Assembly (NCBI GenBank): GCA_029204225.1
Contig: CM055095.1
Span: 66,551,940 to 66,615,939, forward strand
Length of the DNA stretch: 64,000 nucleotides
Reading direction: 5' to 3'
From: Diphasiastrum complanatum
Taxonomy: Eukaryota; Streptophyta; Lycopodiopsida; Lycopodiales; Lycopodiaceae
A program made the translations under genes and the position numbers. Below the pieces are notes generated by a model. It was not told where the DNA came from, did no database searches, and was given only the letters and a program-made list of their open reading frames with translations. Below, one piece after another: positions 39,060 through 50,599 of this stretch. Each line of letters begins with the position of its first letter. Within the stretch, counting starts at the first letter, position 1.

Positions 39060-39420
39060 AAACTGTAGCTCTGCAGAAATGAACTAAGACAGCCACAGGA
39101 GACACTGTCGGGTTTTTCGTGAAAAAAGAGAAAAAGTAGAAGGTGTCCTTAAATCTCATTTAGGGTTGCCCCACACTTTGCCAGAGTCATTTCCTTAACA
39201 TTTGAGGCTCTTCTGAAAAGCGAAAAATGCGACACTATGATTTTACACGAGATTTCTGTCAAGCGAAAAATGCGAAAAGGAGACACTGCATTTTTCAACG
39301 GGAATCCTGACAGGCGAAAAAGGAGACACTGTCGTAAACTCTGTGTAATTCTGCAGACTGTGTAAAAACACTTGTAATTTTGCAGACTATGTAAACACAC
39401 TGGAAAATCAGCAGAACTGG
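39060..39420. repeat. Patch of short interspersed direct repeats
   Basis: GAGACACTG occurs three times, GCGAAAAATGCGA twice with further variants, and a TGTAATT.TGCAGACT.TGTAAA unit twice, all within about 360 bp. The units are interleaved, not a clean tandem array. Confidence 0.5.
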
Positions 39421-40356
39421 ATAAATAATGGATGAAGATTAAAATTGATTAGTCGATTGGTAAGAAGGAGAATAATCCAACAAGTTAAAATTCTGATAGA
39501 ATCTAGTGCAATATGCAGATCACATCAGTCAATCACCATAGCCACTTCTCACAAGTTCTCAAAGATGGCACAACAAAAGTTAATAGATTATCAAGAAACA
39601 TTGTACATATAGAAAACACACTAACTGCATGAAAGAACAGGTGTCCTAAAATTGGCCTACCACCTGCCAAACTAGAATAAGGCCCAGTATGGCCTAAATA
39701 ACTGACAAACCTGAGGCATGCCCTCGAGTATAGCATAACGAAACCAAAATCCACTGTGCAGTCTAATTTCCTACCAAAGTGGCTACTCGGCTAACCCAAA
39801 TAGCCGACTACGGGACAAGTGCCCGATTGATATGACAATAGTGGATCACGTCCCGATCACTACTGAAAATAGTAAACTGACTAACTGTACAATAAATACA
39901 ATATCACATTTGAAGCTTATAAAATGTATATCAGATTAACTCTAATTTCTAACTCTCTCTCTCTCTCTCTCATCATCATCATCATCTAATTTATATTTTA
40001 TTTTCACAAATGTAATAAGTTCTATAAGATTATAGCAATCACTTCTCTCTCTCTCTCTCACACTATTAAATCTTTTAGTCTATTTTAGTTTTGTTTAAAC
40101 AAATTACAAATTTTACTTTCTAGCAATGCAAATCATCATACAATATGCATTTAATTTTTTTCTCTCTCTAACAAATTACAAATTTTACATTTAATTTTCA
40201 TCATATACTATTTATTCATCTATCATCCTAAATCTTAAATCAATGCAAAATGCAAAACCCTCTCTCTCTCTCTCTAAAATTACAAATCTAACATTCAATT
40301 ACTATCAAACACTATCCATTTATCTATTACCCTAAATTCTAAATCATTGCAAAATG

Positions 40357-40423
<67 letters not shown>

Positions 40424-40740
40424 AATTACAAATTTAAAATTCATACACTATCTATTACATTTCTATCTTTGCATTATTTTTACTATTCTAACAATAATGT
40501 AACTATTTACTTTACAATCTTTTATCTCATTTTCTTTTTCCCTCCTCACTTTTTAATATCCCTCCTCACTTTTTCTCACAAAAAAAAAAAACAAAACAAA
40601 TTTTATCTCCCAAAAAAAAAGAAGCAAAACACAAAACAACTACCTGCAATCACCACAATGGACCAAAAGCTCCAAATGCACCACCGAATGCTCCAACTCT
40701 GCACACAAAAGGTGAGAGCGCAAATCCTGAGATCCAAATT
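39421..40740. other. A/T-rich intergenic sequence with several (CT)n tracts
   Basis: No gene is supported. At least five separate (CT) tracts occur between 39950 and 40420, the longest at 40362-40420 with about 29 units. The texts between them (ACAAATTTTAC, AAATGCAAAAC, CTATCATCCTAAAT) recur, indicating a degenerate higher-order duplication of roughly 100 bp. Confidence 0.5.
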
Positions 40741-40750
40741 GTGGTCAGAC

Positions 40751-41016
40751 GTCGGAATCTGACATCTTTTTAGTACCATGTCAAATCAAGATTTTTGGAG
40801 GTCTCGGATCAATGACGTGGATGTCAGAATCCGACGTCCACGTCACATGCCTACTATTTTTTTTTCGATAAACAATATGCCATGCCATATCCACGTCTGC
40901 ATGTCGGTTGTCGACATGTCAGAATCCGACGACAAGTTTGAAATTTGGTTGGCGCCACAATTTTCCAATCACCGAACGTCCAATTTGAAAACTTTATTTG
41001 CGTGTCGGAATCCGAC
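40751..41016. repeat. Cluster of four 13-bp palindromes GTCGGAATCCGAC
   Basis: GTCRGAATCYGAC occurs at 40751-40763, 40823-40835, 40918-40930 and 41004-41016, spaced 72, 95 and 86 bp. The last copy is a perfect palindrome around its central base. Related words (GTCGACATGTC, TCGGATC) lie between them. Confidence 0.7.
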
Positions 41017-41392
41017 GCGTCAAAATGCGACGAATTATAAAATTTTCAAAAATCTATTAGACGCCCACGCCGGAATCCCCGCGATATGCTATCGTGCAAC
41101 TCATGTATCTTTTCAGAATAGTAACCTTCTCTTATTGTCAAGTATGAAATATAGATCCAATGAGTTGTGATTGATGAATCATAATTTTGATCCTAGTTAA
41201 TACTTGATTATTAAGAGGAGTTTTCGTGGTTGGGTAACCGTGGACGAATAAACTGAATGATGCCTAACTCATGATGGTGGATTATTATGGGTCTATCTGT
41301 GAGTCATAGAGGAACTGGATTACGTGGCCCAGATAGGTTGCAGAGGTGTCCCGTGTATCCATGGTGTAGGCCTTTTATATGTACAGTATCTC

Positions 41393-41530
41393 AATTCGCC
41401 TTATGACCTTTATATTCTCTACATGCATTCCCTTCTATAATCAATAAAAATAAGAAATCTTAATTCACCTTATAGCCTTTATACTCTTGTCATGCATTCC
41501 TTTGTACATCCATTTCTTTGTATTGAGATG
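41393..41530 (+). repeat. Two-copy tandem duplication, about 69 bp
   Basis: AATTCGCCTTATGACCTTTATA at 41393 is echoed by AATTCACCTTATAGCCTTTATA at 41462; CATGCATTCC also recurs at the same spacing. It lies in the upstream region of the RidA gene. Confidence 0.6.
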
Positions 41531-41639
41531 GGTTTTCCCATCAAAACCCATCTTTTATCAATGAAAATAATAATTACTTCCAATGCCAACATGACAAAGT
41601 CAATTTGTTGGTGGCTGGTCCATTTTAAAACTCCTAGTC

Positions 41640-41861
41640 TCTATGTACTACTACTAGTAGCATATAATAATAATAACTAAGGCACCAACACCAAGAACAT
41701 GCTCTTTAAACAACACGTGCAGCTTGCAAGTGCATGCTCAAGCCTCACATCACCAATTTCTTTTTCTTTCATAATATCATCCTCCTCCTCCACCTCCTCC
41801 TCCTGCTCTCTCGCTCTCTGGCTGTCTGTCTCTCGATTTCTTTCTTTTTATACTAATCGCG
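41640..41861 (+). promoter_or_regulatory. Promoter and pyrimidine-rich leader of the RidA gene
   Basis: A TATA-like TATAATAATAAT lies near 41661. A CTC/CCT-rich leader (about 41778-41840) precedes the ATG at 41862. The transcription start is inferred. Confidence 0.4.
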
Positions 41862-44800
41862 ATGGCTTCTTCTTCTTCCGCTCTGGCTGCAGGCCACCTG
41901 ATGGCGGAAGCATCGGCGGCTGTGGCGCAGGCAATCGCTGGATCTTCTACATCTTTGGAAAATTTCTGCCGTTTCTCACAGGGCTTGTTGATCGCTCAGG
42001 GTGCTGGTTTCTGTTGCCTGTCTGCAAGCTCTGCAATTTCGCAGAAACCTACTAAGAGGGGAAGGCGTGGTAGCTCTCCTTTTGCTTCCGTTGCGTTATC
42101 GGAAGACCCCGCAGAAGCTGCAAGTATGTATCTTCGATTCGCAGTTAAAGACAATCATTAAGTTTGAACTGAATGGATCCATCCGCTTCAGACCCGTTTT
42201 TGTAGATCTCCTCTTTTTATTAAGCTTTGGCTTGGAGAGCTTTTTTAACTCAATTTGAGCCTTCTAATGTGAAAGATTGCCGTGGCGTTCTGTTGATCGT
42301 TTCTGAATTGATTACATTGTGCAAAGATTGGGATATGTCAGAAATTGAAGGCCACAACGAGATTTGGGTGTTCTTGTGGCCAAAAAACAAATGTATACCA
42401 TATCATAATTTTTGAAAACGACATGCCGGCATATTCTGAATCTTGAATTCCATAGAAGTACAGGAAAGCACATTGCTTTTCATAGAAAGTATGTGAAGAA
42501 GTTAGAGGATGATACTATAGCCTATAAAAGTCATGAAGTATTAGACATAAATTTTTTTTCACCTGTAAACTAAAATGCTTTGTCAATCCCTTACACTTGG
42601 GAAACGATTTTCAGTGACCTTTTCATCTGTTTCAATGGCCATTCAATTATAAACTTGCATAATGACCTTGCCATAATCTTATAGCCATTTACTGGGTGGA
42701 AAATTCACCAAAATTCATACTAGTACATGACACACTTCCCTCCCCCATTCTATAGCGCAGGCATCCTAAAGGGAGCCGGGAACCACAACTTAGCTTCCCA
42801 GCCTTTAACTCTTGCCGTCCAAACCCACTCGACGTACAAGTAGCCAACTCGCCAACAACGATCAGACTTGACCCACTTGAAGTTCCGAAACCAACCTTGA
42901 GATCCAACTTGGCGCCATGCCAGATCGGGGGTCCTGATGTGGGTGACTTCCCTCCAAGCAAGCCGCCCAACATACATCAAACTTAACTAACTCGAAGCTT
43001 CGTTACAAAGGAGTAACATCCATTCCAAGCAAGTCGTCTGACTTACATCAGACTTAACCAACTGAAAGCTTCGTCACGAGCGCTGGAAGCGAACCTGGCG
43101 CCACGCCAGACTGGACAGCCTTAAACAGGTAACTTCCACCCAAGCAAGCCGTCCAACTCAGCCGACAGGTTAGAGCTTAACCCATTCACGTTCACCCAAG
43201 AGAGAGGTGTGTGTGATAGTTCCCCTCCACTTATAAAATCAGCTGACCGGACTTAGAGTAGAGTTCTCAAACAAAAATCCTTTGCTTCCCATCTGCTAGG
43301 ATTATGGCTTGATCCAACTTGTTGCCAATCTCTGAAGAGGATCCTAGTTTTTCCCCTTTGAGGAAAAACCCAACTGACATTGGATATCACCCATGCTCAG
43401 TGAGTTTCAACTCCGAAGGTTGCCATCCCAAATGAAGACCAACTGCTCCATAGAAGATCTCCCCTGAAATTGCCCTTTCCAACTTTTGACTTCTTGCTTG
43501 CGTCTGGTGGACGTTGTCGCAAACGAAACTAACCCAAGTAACAGGCTAGCCATCCATCCTTTGCAAACATCGAGTCGTTTCGTTGCCGTTCACGTGCTAG
43601 TACTTGAACTGCGAATCCGCCCCACAGATTCTGTAGTCCTCTTTGTTTGATGGTATCAGCCTTTAAAAAAAAGGTTCCTTCTTGAGCCATCAGCTCCTTG
43701 TATCACAAGCAATCATGCAAACCAGGCAAAGCACGAGTACTAAGACTCACCACGAATACATACAAGCAAGACACTCAGAGGTAACAAAGACAAGGTCCCC
43801 CTTTGAGATAGCAACGACCTTTGCCTGGCCGCGCCCATACAGATCGATCACAGAATCAACCCAGAGAGAACACCTACTCAACTATTCGTGCTTTCACCAT
43901 TAAGCAGCACATTGCCTCAGTCACGCCTCACCAAATCGATAGCCCTTATAGCTAAATGATCGGCAGCTATCCCGCAGCGGCAACTAACCACCCGTGCTTT
44001 ACACCCGAATTCGAGCAGCATCTCTGTATCAATGGTTAACCCGTACAGTTCGAATATGTACCCCGCACCCCACAAGGCACAGACCGTGCTTTCACCTACC
44101 TAGGCAGCATTTTGCCTCATCTGTCCTACGTGCAGATGGCGCCAGGCCCGAACCGCGAGAACTGACCGTGCTTACACCTCAAGGGCAGCACCTTGACTCA
44201 TCAAGTCCCCCGTTCTGCCGACCAACCCGACCGTCGACGCACCCGTGCTTACACTGTGGGCAGCACCTTGCACAACAGTTGTCCTGATGAACTCCAAACC
44301 ATGGCCATTTCCGTGAGATCCGCATAGCTAACCGGCCAGTCGGCTTTGATACCACATGTAGCACAGGCATCCCAAAGGGAGCCGGGAACTAGGACTTAGC
44401 TTCCTAGCCTTCAACTCTTGCCGTCCAAACCCACTCGACGTACAAGCAGCCAACTCGCCAACAACGATCAAACTGAACCCACTTGAAGTTCCGAAACCAA
44501 CCTTAAGATCTAACCTGGCGCCATGCCAGATCGGGGGTCCCGATGTGGGTGACTTCCCTCCAAGCAAGTCGCCCGACATACATCAAACTTAACTAACTTG
44601 AAGCTTCATTACAAATGAGTAACAATTATTCCAAGCAATTTATCTGACTTACATCAGACTTAACCAACTAAAAGCTTCGTCACGAGTGTTGGAAGCCAAC
44701 ATGGCGTGGCGCCACGCCAGACTGGACAGCCATAAACAGATAACTTCCTCCCAAGCAAGCCATCCAACCTAGTCGACAGGTTAGAGCCCTTTCCCCAAGA

Positions 44801-47800
44801 GCTTAACCCATTCACGTTCATGCAAGGAACACTCAGAACCACAAGCCGCGACAGATATGGAGACAACCAGTTTCTGGACCGAATGGTCCCGACTGCATAC
44901 CGCTGGCGCCTTGGACCGAATGGTCCCGACGGCATACCGCTGGCGTCCCGGGATATGACCCTCAGCTATGTGCCAGATCAAAAAGTTTGAAGCGGCCTTA
45001 CAACTGGCCTTTTACCGAACACTGAAACCCAGAAGGTAATTAGAGTCAGTTTGAGAAAAATCTCACTTTATTAATAAATCTGAGAAGGTTACTTTTCAAG
45101 TGTGTGACCGACCCTAGTCTCCGGGGCGCTGACATGCCAAGGCGGCGGACGCCAGGACAACATTCTAGCAAGGGAGGCTGAGACTTGGTTGGAGCTCCCC
45201 TCGAGTCGCAACCCGCACTCCCCTATAGCATTGGTGGGATTCGCCACCTTCCCTCATACCAAGTGCTCTGCCCAGGCTGGTAAAGCACGTTCTCTCTCTC
45301 TAAGATTTTCTCTCTAGAAAGTCATTTTCTCTCTCTAGAATTTATTGATCCCCAGGATTCCTTTAATTATGCCTAGATCGTGTGAGTTGATTGCACATCG
45401 ATCCGAGCTCTCTGGACTTCGCTAGAACCGATCAAAGATTTTTAGCCATAGGAACTTGGCGCCGGCTGAATTCTGGTCACAGTGGCGCCGGCGCCGCTGC
45501 CGCCGGGAGCAGTAATGGAGCTACTAGCGCCGAGGGCAATGCTGGCGCCAATGGCGCCAGAAGTAAAGCTTGTAAAGGTAGCTGTATTTCTTGTTTATAC
45601 AAATTGGATACATTTATGCATATTTTCCACAATAGTATGTGTCATCTGCCACTGCACATATTTTTCTTCTATTGTGATGTTTTACATTTGTTTTTGCTTA
45701 TATTATTCATTTCACTTGTTGACGTATTAATTAAGAGCTTTTAGCTTTGCCGCTATAGTGGTAAGCTATCGTGATGATTCTTTCAAAGATGACGTGCCTC
45801 TTCTAAGTGTGTTGCAGCAAAAATGCATTTTTTGAATCATTTAAAATTGCAAGATTTCTTCTTTTCATTTCCAACATGTATGGGAAAGCTGCTTGAGATC
45901 TTCAAGTCACTTTGTTTAATCTTTCTTTCTTCTGTCTAGAAAGTCTTCTTTTTCTTGTCCCAACGCTAGGTCCTCACAGATCTCCTAGATGCTACTTATT
46001 TTAGGGACTCCGAGATATTATATTAGTCTCACAGTTTCAAATCACTACTATGAGCCTGCTTTTATTAATGAAGGATGGGGAATCGCCATCAATGTACAAA
46101 AAGATTGTCGGTCTCCACATGAGCCACCAAATCAAGAAGAGGCTGGTTACCTTGCTGAAACCTGGAAACTAGTGCAGAGGCAACAAGAGGCCAACTCCCT
46201 AGAAAAGCAGTTCGTGCGGTGCAAGCGATAGATACTAGGCCAACACCACTTGAGGAAGGAGGAAGAGAAATTTGTCACTTAGAAAACTGACCTTCACAAG
46301 TGCCAAAGGTGTCTGGCTAAAAAAAATAAAACCAAATACGCCCAGTAAAGTATCATTAATATCTCGAAGTAATGATATTACATCGGGTGAAGGAGAAACA
46401 CAACGTAGAAGATAGCCAGGATGTTGAACAAAGCGCTGAATGAGAATTCCAAACGCAACCTGAGAATTTCCAAGATTTGGCAACATATCAGAATGACAAG
46501 CAAATCCATCCAGAGCATCTCGCATAAATGAAGCCAGGAGAACCGATGGGAACGCCAAGCATCTTAATGCCATCTTCAGGAGTAACGAACCCTGCAGGTA
46601 AGGAGATATTTGGTGGAAGTCCTTTTGGGCACCAAGCCACACACTTAAACTTGTTCATTGTAAGCCCAATAGAAGAAATGTGTATCATCTGCAAAATAGG
46701 AGGAAAAAGCTGGAGCAGTAGCGTGCAAGGCACGATAATGTGCCAAAGCAAAGAGAGGTCCACCTAAGAGATCCCCCCCTCGACAGAAGAAATGATGGTA
46801 ACATCACCTGTACGAGAAGCATGACTAAAGTATAAAAGAGAACTTTTAGAAATAAGCAAGGCTAGCGTATCCTGAGAACCACGAAGTTCTTGAAAAGTTG
46901 AAAGCATTAGCAACATCGACTTGTAAAACTTCAGGATGTATATCCAAAATAGCCCATAAAGCGTGAACGTCGGTCTCACAACCACCAGGAGTAGCACATC
47001 CAAACTGAAATGGAAAACGATGAGCATGGAATGCTTCTCGAAATTGGAAACAAAGTGTCCTCGCAACCAACCTGTATAAGCATTCACCTACTGCAATAGG
47101 GTGCACACCACTAGAGGGATTATCCAACGCTAAAAGACGAGCAGCACCTAAAATATGAGCAACCGAAGGAGGAATCTGCCCACAAGCAATGAAGGAGCAG
47201 CTTCCGTTGACCCTATTGATACTATGCATATGATGGTAGCTTTGCCAATCTTGAAGATCTTTTTGACACTTTTTGGATTAAGCAAATGTAATAATTGCTT
47301 TGATATCAATCTTACCTCCCCCATGGATCTAGTGGGGTATCCGAATCACCAACATCAATAGAACGAATCCACTCTCACCTCGAGCTAGGAGTTATCCACA
47401 CACAACATCCTAGATCTTTTCCCTGTAAACTAGCTATGGCGCCCCATACCAACAAATCCCAACTCACTCATAATTTTGCCTCATCTAAGTCCTGAAGGAT
47501 CTATAGGCTCATCCTACTATCCAGGCCTCATCTCGAGGAATGATGTCAATGGATGTCCAAATCCTCTCTTTTGTTGCTACAATTCAAGCCATATTTTCAA
47601 GAGTGCTTATAAGATCAACACCTTCCCATGCATGTCCATTCTAGTGGGTCTCTGACTGTTCCCAACTCCTAAAGTTAAGATTCACAGCCTTGCCATTAAG
47701 GGTATCCAGTAACCGTAGGTCCAATATCAACTAACTCATGCTAACCTCATGTCATTCACTCCTGATTAACTAGGATATAGCCTTAGTTTGTTAGGGATAT

Positions 47801-49452
47801 CATAGTCAGTACGAGTATGCTCAGTATCCTCTCATTCAGGTAATTGATGATTGTAGGGGTTCAGAGCACTTCCATGCCAGTTTTCCTTTAGAGGAGGGCC
47901 TAGCAAATTAGTCTCCCATTAATTGTGTCGATATCTTAGCTGAAGTCTGATTTTCAAAGGATAGTTTACTGTTCTATTGTATCCTTTTGTGCATTATCTT
48001 GTGTGGATTGCTTCCTAACTGGATAGCATCAATAATCATAGCTATAGATGACATCTGTGGTTAAGCATAATCTTTTAGAGTTTGTGATGATAAATACAAG
48101 GATTTTTGCAAATTGCTAAATGTTCCCCACTGATGCATACAAAATCATTCAATAAATAAACAGTGGTGTTAAGCATGTGGCCTGTGGGAGTCTTCCTCTT
48201 GCCAATTATCTCGAAATTCAATATTATGCGTAGATTAGCTGTTCCTTTGATTCTCAAGTTAGCAATGATTAATACTTTTGTAATGGTCTTTTTTTTTTTT
48301 AAATGGAATGTTTGAGTATTGATATCAAATGATATCGACTCAGTCAACTTTCAAATATGAATGAGTAGTTTCTGAATGGATTATGACCTTCAAAGGCACA
48401 GTTTTTCTTGTGTTTCAAAAGACCTGTCATGAGCTCTTGCTTACATTGTCCACTTCTAACTGTTATGCTTGTTAGCCCTGGTAAAGGATGCAGTTGCGAC
48501 TGATAAGGCACCACCAGCATTGGGACCGTACTCACAGGCTATTAAAGCAAACAATTTTTTGTTTGTGTCCGGTGTTCTGGGAATGGATCCCGAGGTACAT
48601 GGCCATGTGTCTTATTCTGATGGTTTTGGAAGAATTTTTGTTCTTTTGTTGATCGCGCCTTTTGTATAGCTGTTTGTTTTTCCAATCATGTTTAAGTTCC
48701 TGTGCTTTATATGGGGAGATAGTTATAAGAACCTCAAATCTGGAGAAATTGTGGAATCAAGAATTTTTTGGTGCTCTTTTTTCTCCTTCCCTTTGTGATG
48801 GTTGAATTGGGCCCTCGAAACTGATTAAATTTTTTTTGTAGACTGGTAAATTCGTTTCAGATGCAGTGGAGGAACAGACAGAACAGGTATTGCTCTGCCT
48901 TCAAAATATTCCTTGTTACCTTGTATGGCAAGTAGAAAGAGTGGGCCCTTGCACTGGTACTTGTTGGCAATATGAGAGTCCTTGCATTCATTCAACTTTA
49001 TATGGTAAGGTTTAGGCTTATCACTTTCACTGGCAAGGAAATGGGGTTGAGGAAAAAGAGATCTGCCACTGATGTAGCAGCTCCCACTTCTCATTTTTCT
49101 TAACATAAACTTCTGAATCCACTTTCAACACCTTTTTAATATCATTCAACATGTACCTCTGGGATCTCTAGTTATGAAGAACCTTTTGATTTTTATGCAC
49201 TTCTAGAACTGTAGAATCGTTGTTCATTTAACTTTTCAGCAAAAGGGCGAATCTGGCATTCATCGACCATTTTAGTTTCTGCCAGTTATTGATCATTATC
49301 ATTTATCATGATTGAAGTGTGTTAACTTTGCAGATATTGAAGAATATTGGAGAAATCCTAAAAGCTGGTGGTGCTAACTATGCTTCTGTGGTCAAAACGA
49401 CTATCTTGTATTCTCCTGTTCTCTCTTGAGAAGCAAAGCTTTGGATTCTTTT

Positions 49453-49493
<41 letters not shown>

Positions 49494-50177
49494 TGATGGC
49501 AGTCTTTATGCTAGGTTGGCTGACATCGAGGACTTTAAACAAGTCAACAATGTTTATGCCAAGTGTAAGCACTATTCTTCAAAGTTTCTTAATGTGCTCA
49601 GCCTGTATATGAAAAGGCCAACAAATGATAGGGGTAGATTGTTTGGTTTTATGTCACCACCCTCCTCGTGGGGTGCAAAGGAAATAAAAGATAGAAATAC
49701 AAAAAATTCCATTCATGATTCGAAAACTACCTTTTTGCTACATGGTCCTGTAAACTACAATCTTAACGCATAACATTACGTCCTCTACTTTGCTCTCTTT
49801 AAAGAGTTGAAATGTAGCTTGGTAAGTACAGACCTGTTTGCACCACCTCTTTAACTGATGTGGCTTGTTGGTGGCGAACTTCTTTCCTCACTTAGAGGTG
49901 TGGACTTCAAATTGACTAAGGTTTACATGGACATCCAAGAAAATGTTAGAGAAGCTATATTTGAAGTTTGTGTCTACTCTGTCTGTACCTATATGTATTT
50001 GTAAGATTTACATGCATGATTATGCTCACGTAAGTTTGTCTTTTGCTAGAAGCAAGTAATGCTGTCTGGTTTTCTGCCACAGACTTTCCAGGACCACCGC
50101 CAGCACGCTCAACTTACCAAGTTGCTGCTCTACCTCACAATGCCCGAATTGAGATCGAGTGTATTGCTTCCCTGTAA
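41862..50177 (+). CDS. RIDA: RidA (reactive intermediate/imine deaminase), probably plastid (6 exons)
   Basis: Exons 41862-42123, 48476-48594, 48842-48886, 49334-49407, 49515-49564 and 50083-50177 join in frame (645 nt, 214 residues plus TAA), all with GT/AG introns. Residues 1-87 are Ser/Ala-rich with a late RGRRG patch, like a chloroplast transit peptide. The YjgF/YER057c/UK114 domain spans 88-214: APPALGPYSQAIKANNFLFV, SGVLGMDPE, ILKNIGEILKAGGANYASVV, FPGPPPARSTYQVAALP, ARIEIECIA. Arg192 (PARSTYQ) and Glu207 (IEIE) align with Arg105 and Glu120 of E. coli RidA, the substrate-binding residues. Family enzymes hydrolyse 2-aminoacrylate and other enamine/imine by-products of PLP enzymes such as threonine dehydratase; the plant plastid form protects branched-chain amino acid synthesis. 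An AATAAA lies at 50236-50241. The copy looks intact. Confidence 0.95.
43887..44285. repeat. Five-copy degenerate repeat inside the non-coding LTR element
   Basis: Units with CGTGCTTTCACC (or TTACACC) and then GCAGCA(C)..TTGCCTCA start at 43887, 43993, 44085, 44167 and 44244. Spacing falls from 106 to 77 bp. Confidence 0.65.
44702..44719. repeat. Perfect 18-bp palindrome
   Basis: TGGCGTGGCGCCACGCCA reads identically on both strands. The matching left LTR copy near 43100 has a shorter version, so the extension arose in one LTR. Confidence 0.8.
45456..45562 (+). other. GGCGCC-rich stretch with a Ty3-type primer-site-like word
   Basis: TTGGCGCCGGCTG (45456-45468) resembles plant Ty3 primer-binding sites. 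It is followed by four more GGCGCC words within about 95 bp. An LTR could end at about 45455, but no coding part or second LTR is seen. Confidence 0.3.
46235..47229 (-). pseudogene. LINE-type reverse transcriptase fragment
   Basis: Minus-strand pieces in the correct order encode a non-LTR reverse transcriptase. GVHPIAVGECLYRLVARTL and QFGCATPGGCETDVHALW are the early motifs. VLQVDVANAFN is the first catalytic Asp motif. Further on, LTMNKFKCVAWCPKGLPP and ITPEDGIKMLGVPIGSPGF-like text precede DMLPNLGNSQVAFGILIQRF. The region spans several frames and lacks the YADD-type motif, so it is decayed. This GVxPIAVGE...PGG variety is widespread in plant genomes as LINE-derived debris. No endonuclease or poly(A) tail was found. 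It lies in RidA intron 1, antisense to the gene. Confidence 0.65.
47362..48475. other. End of RidA intron 1, nothing recognised
   Basis: Neither strand shows a supported frame, repeat or domain. A T run near 48290 is the only simple sequence. Confidence 0.4.
49456..49491 (+). repeat. (GA)n microsatellite inside the shortest RidA intron
   Basis: About 18 GA units occupy a third of the 107-nt intron 4 (49408-49514), ending only 23 nt before its acceptor. Confidence 0.95.
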
Positions 50178-50235
50178 CCTTTTTTCAGAACAGCATGTAA
50201 ATGTTCCACAAACTCTAGAATAGGTTTTTTGGTAC

Positions 50236-50241
50236 AATAAA
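50236..50241 (+). terminator. Polyadenylation signal of RidA
   Basis: AATAAA lies 59 nt after the stop codon in an A-rich context. Confidence 0.55.
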
Positions 50242-50599
50242 AAAAGTTTAAATGCAGCTTTTGGCTTCATGGCCTTTTTGGTTATCCTGAAATCTCCGAT
50301 CTAATGAACAATTTTGAATGCAATACCCAGCAAAATGCAGTATCCAGGCATGAAGTATACTTGCTGAGCATTGGGAAACTTGTTCAAATAACGAGGGAAG
50401 TATTGCCCTCTTACCTCCAATTTTCTTGTTTTCCATGCGGAAAGGTCAGTTGGAATAAGAGCTCTAATATATTTTGTGAACTTGAGCATAACCTTCTTTT
50501 GGGGCTTTATAGAGTGCCTTTTATCATAAGTATTTTCCAGAATGGAACACTGTGCCTTCTTTAAAAACGAAAAGATTTGGGGTTTTTTTTTTCCATGTA

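Larger units (their letters stand above)
42751..45160 (-). mobile_element. Non-coding LTR element (TRIM/LARD-like), old
   Basis: Direct repeats at 42751-43200 and 44357-44820 share long stretches (GGGAGCCGGGAAC, CTTGCCGTCCAAACCCACTC, CATGCCAGATCGGGGGTCC) and differ by several percent. On minus, TGGTATCAAAGCCG (44341-44354) lies next to the right copy as a Met-type primer-binding site, so the right copy is the 5' LTR. A TATA-like TTTTATAAG on minus is near 43232. No coding domain lies between the LTRs, only repeats. CATTC occurs at 42746-42750 and 45161-45165 as a possible target duplication, but the outer right end is uncertain. Old and diverged. Confidence 0.6.
42124..48475 (+). other. Intron 1 of RidA, 6.35 kb, transposon-filled
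   Basis: The donor GTATGT follows GCTGCAA at 42123 and the acceptor TTGTTAG ends at 48475. The intron separates the presumed transit-peptide exon from the whole catalytic domain. It contains an LTR-flanked non-coding element (42751 to about 45160), a second LTR-like end (about 45456) and a LINE fragment (46235-47229). 47362-48475 shows nothing recognisable. Confidence 0.85.

Noticed and set aside
40469-41170. Two + frames just upstream of RidA as candidate small genes
   Set aside because: They cross the palindrome cluster and A/T-rich repeats, with no recognisable domain or transcript signals.
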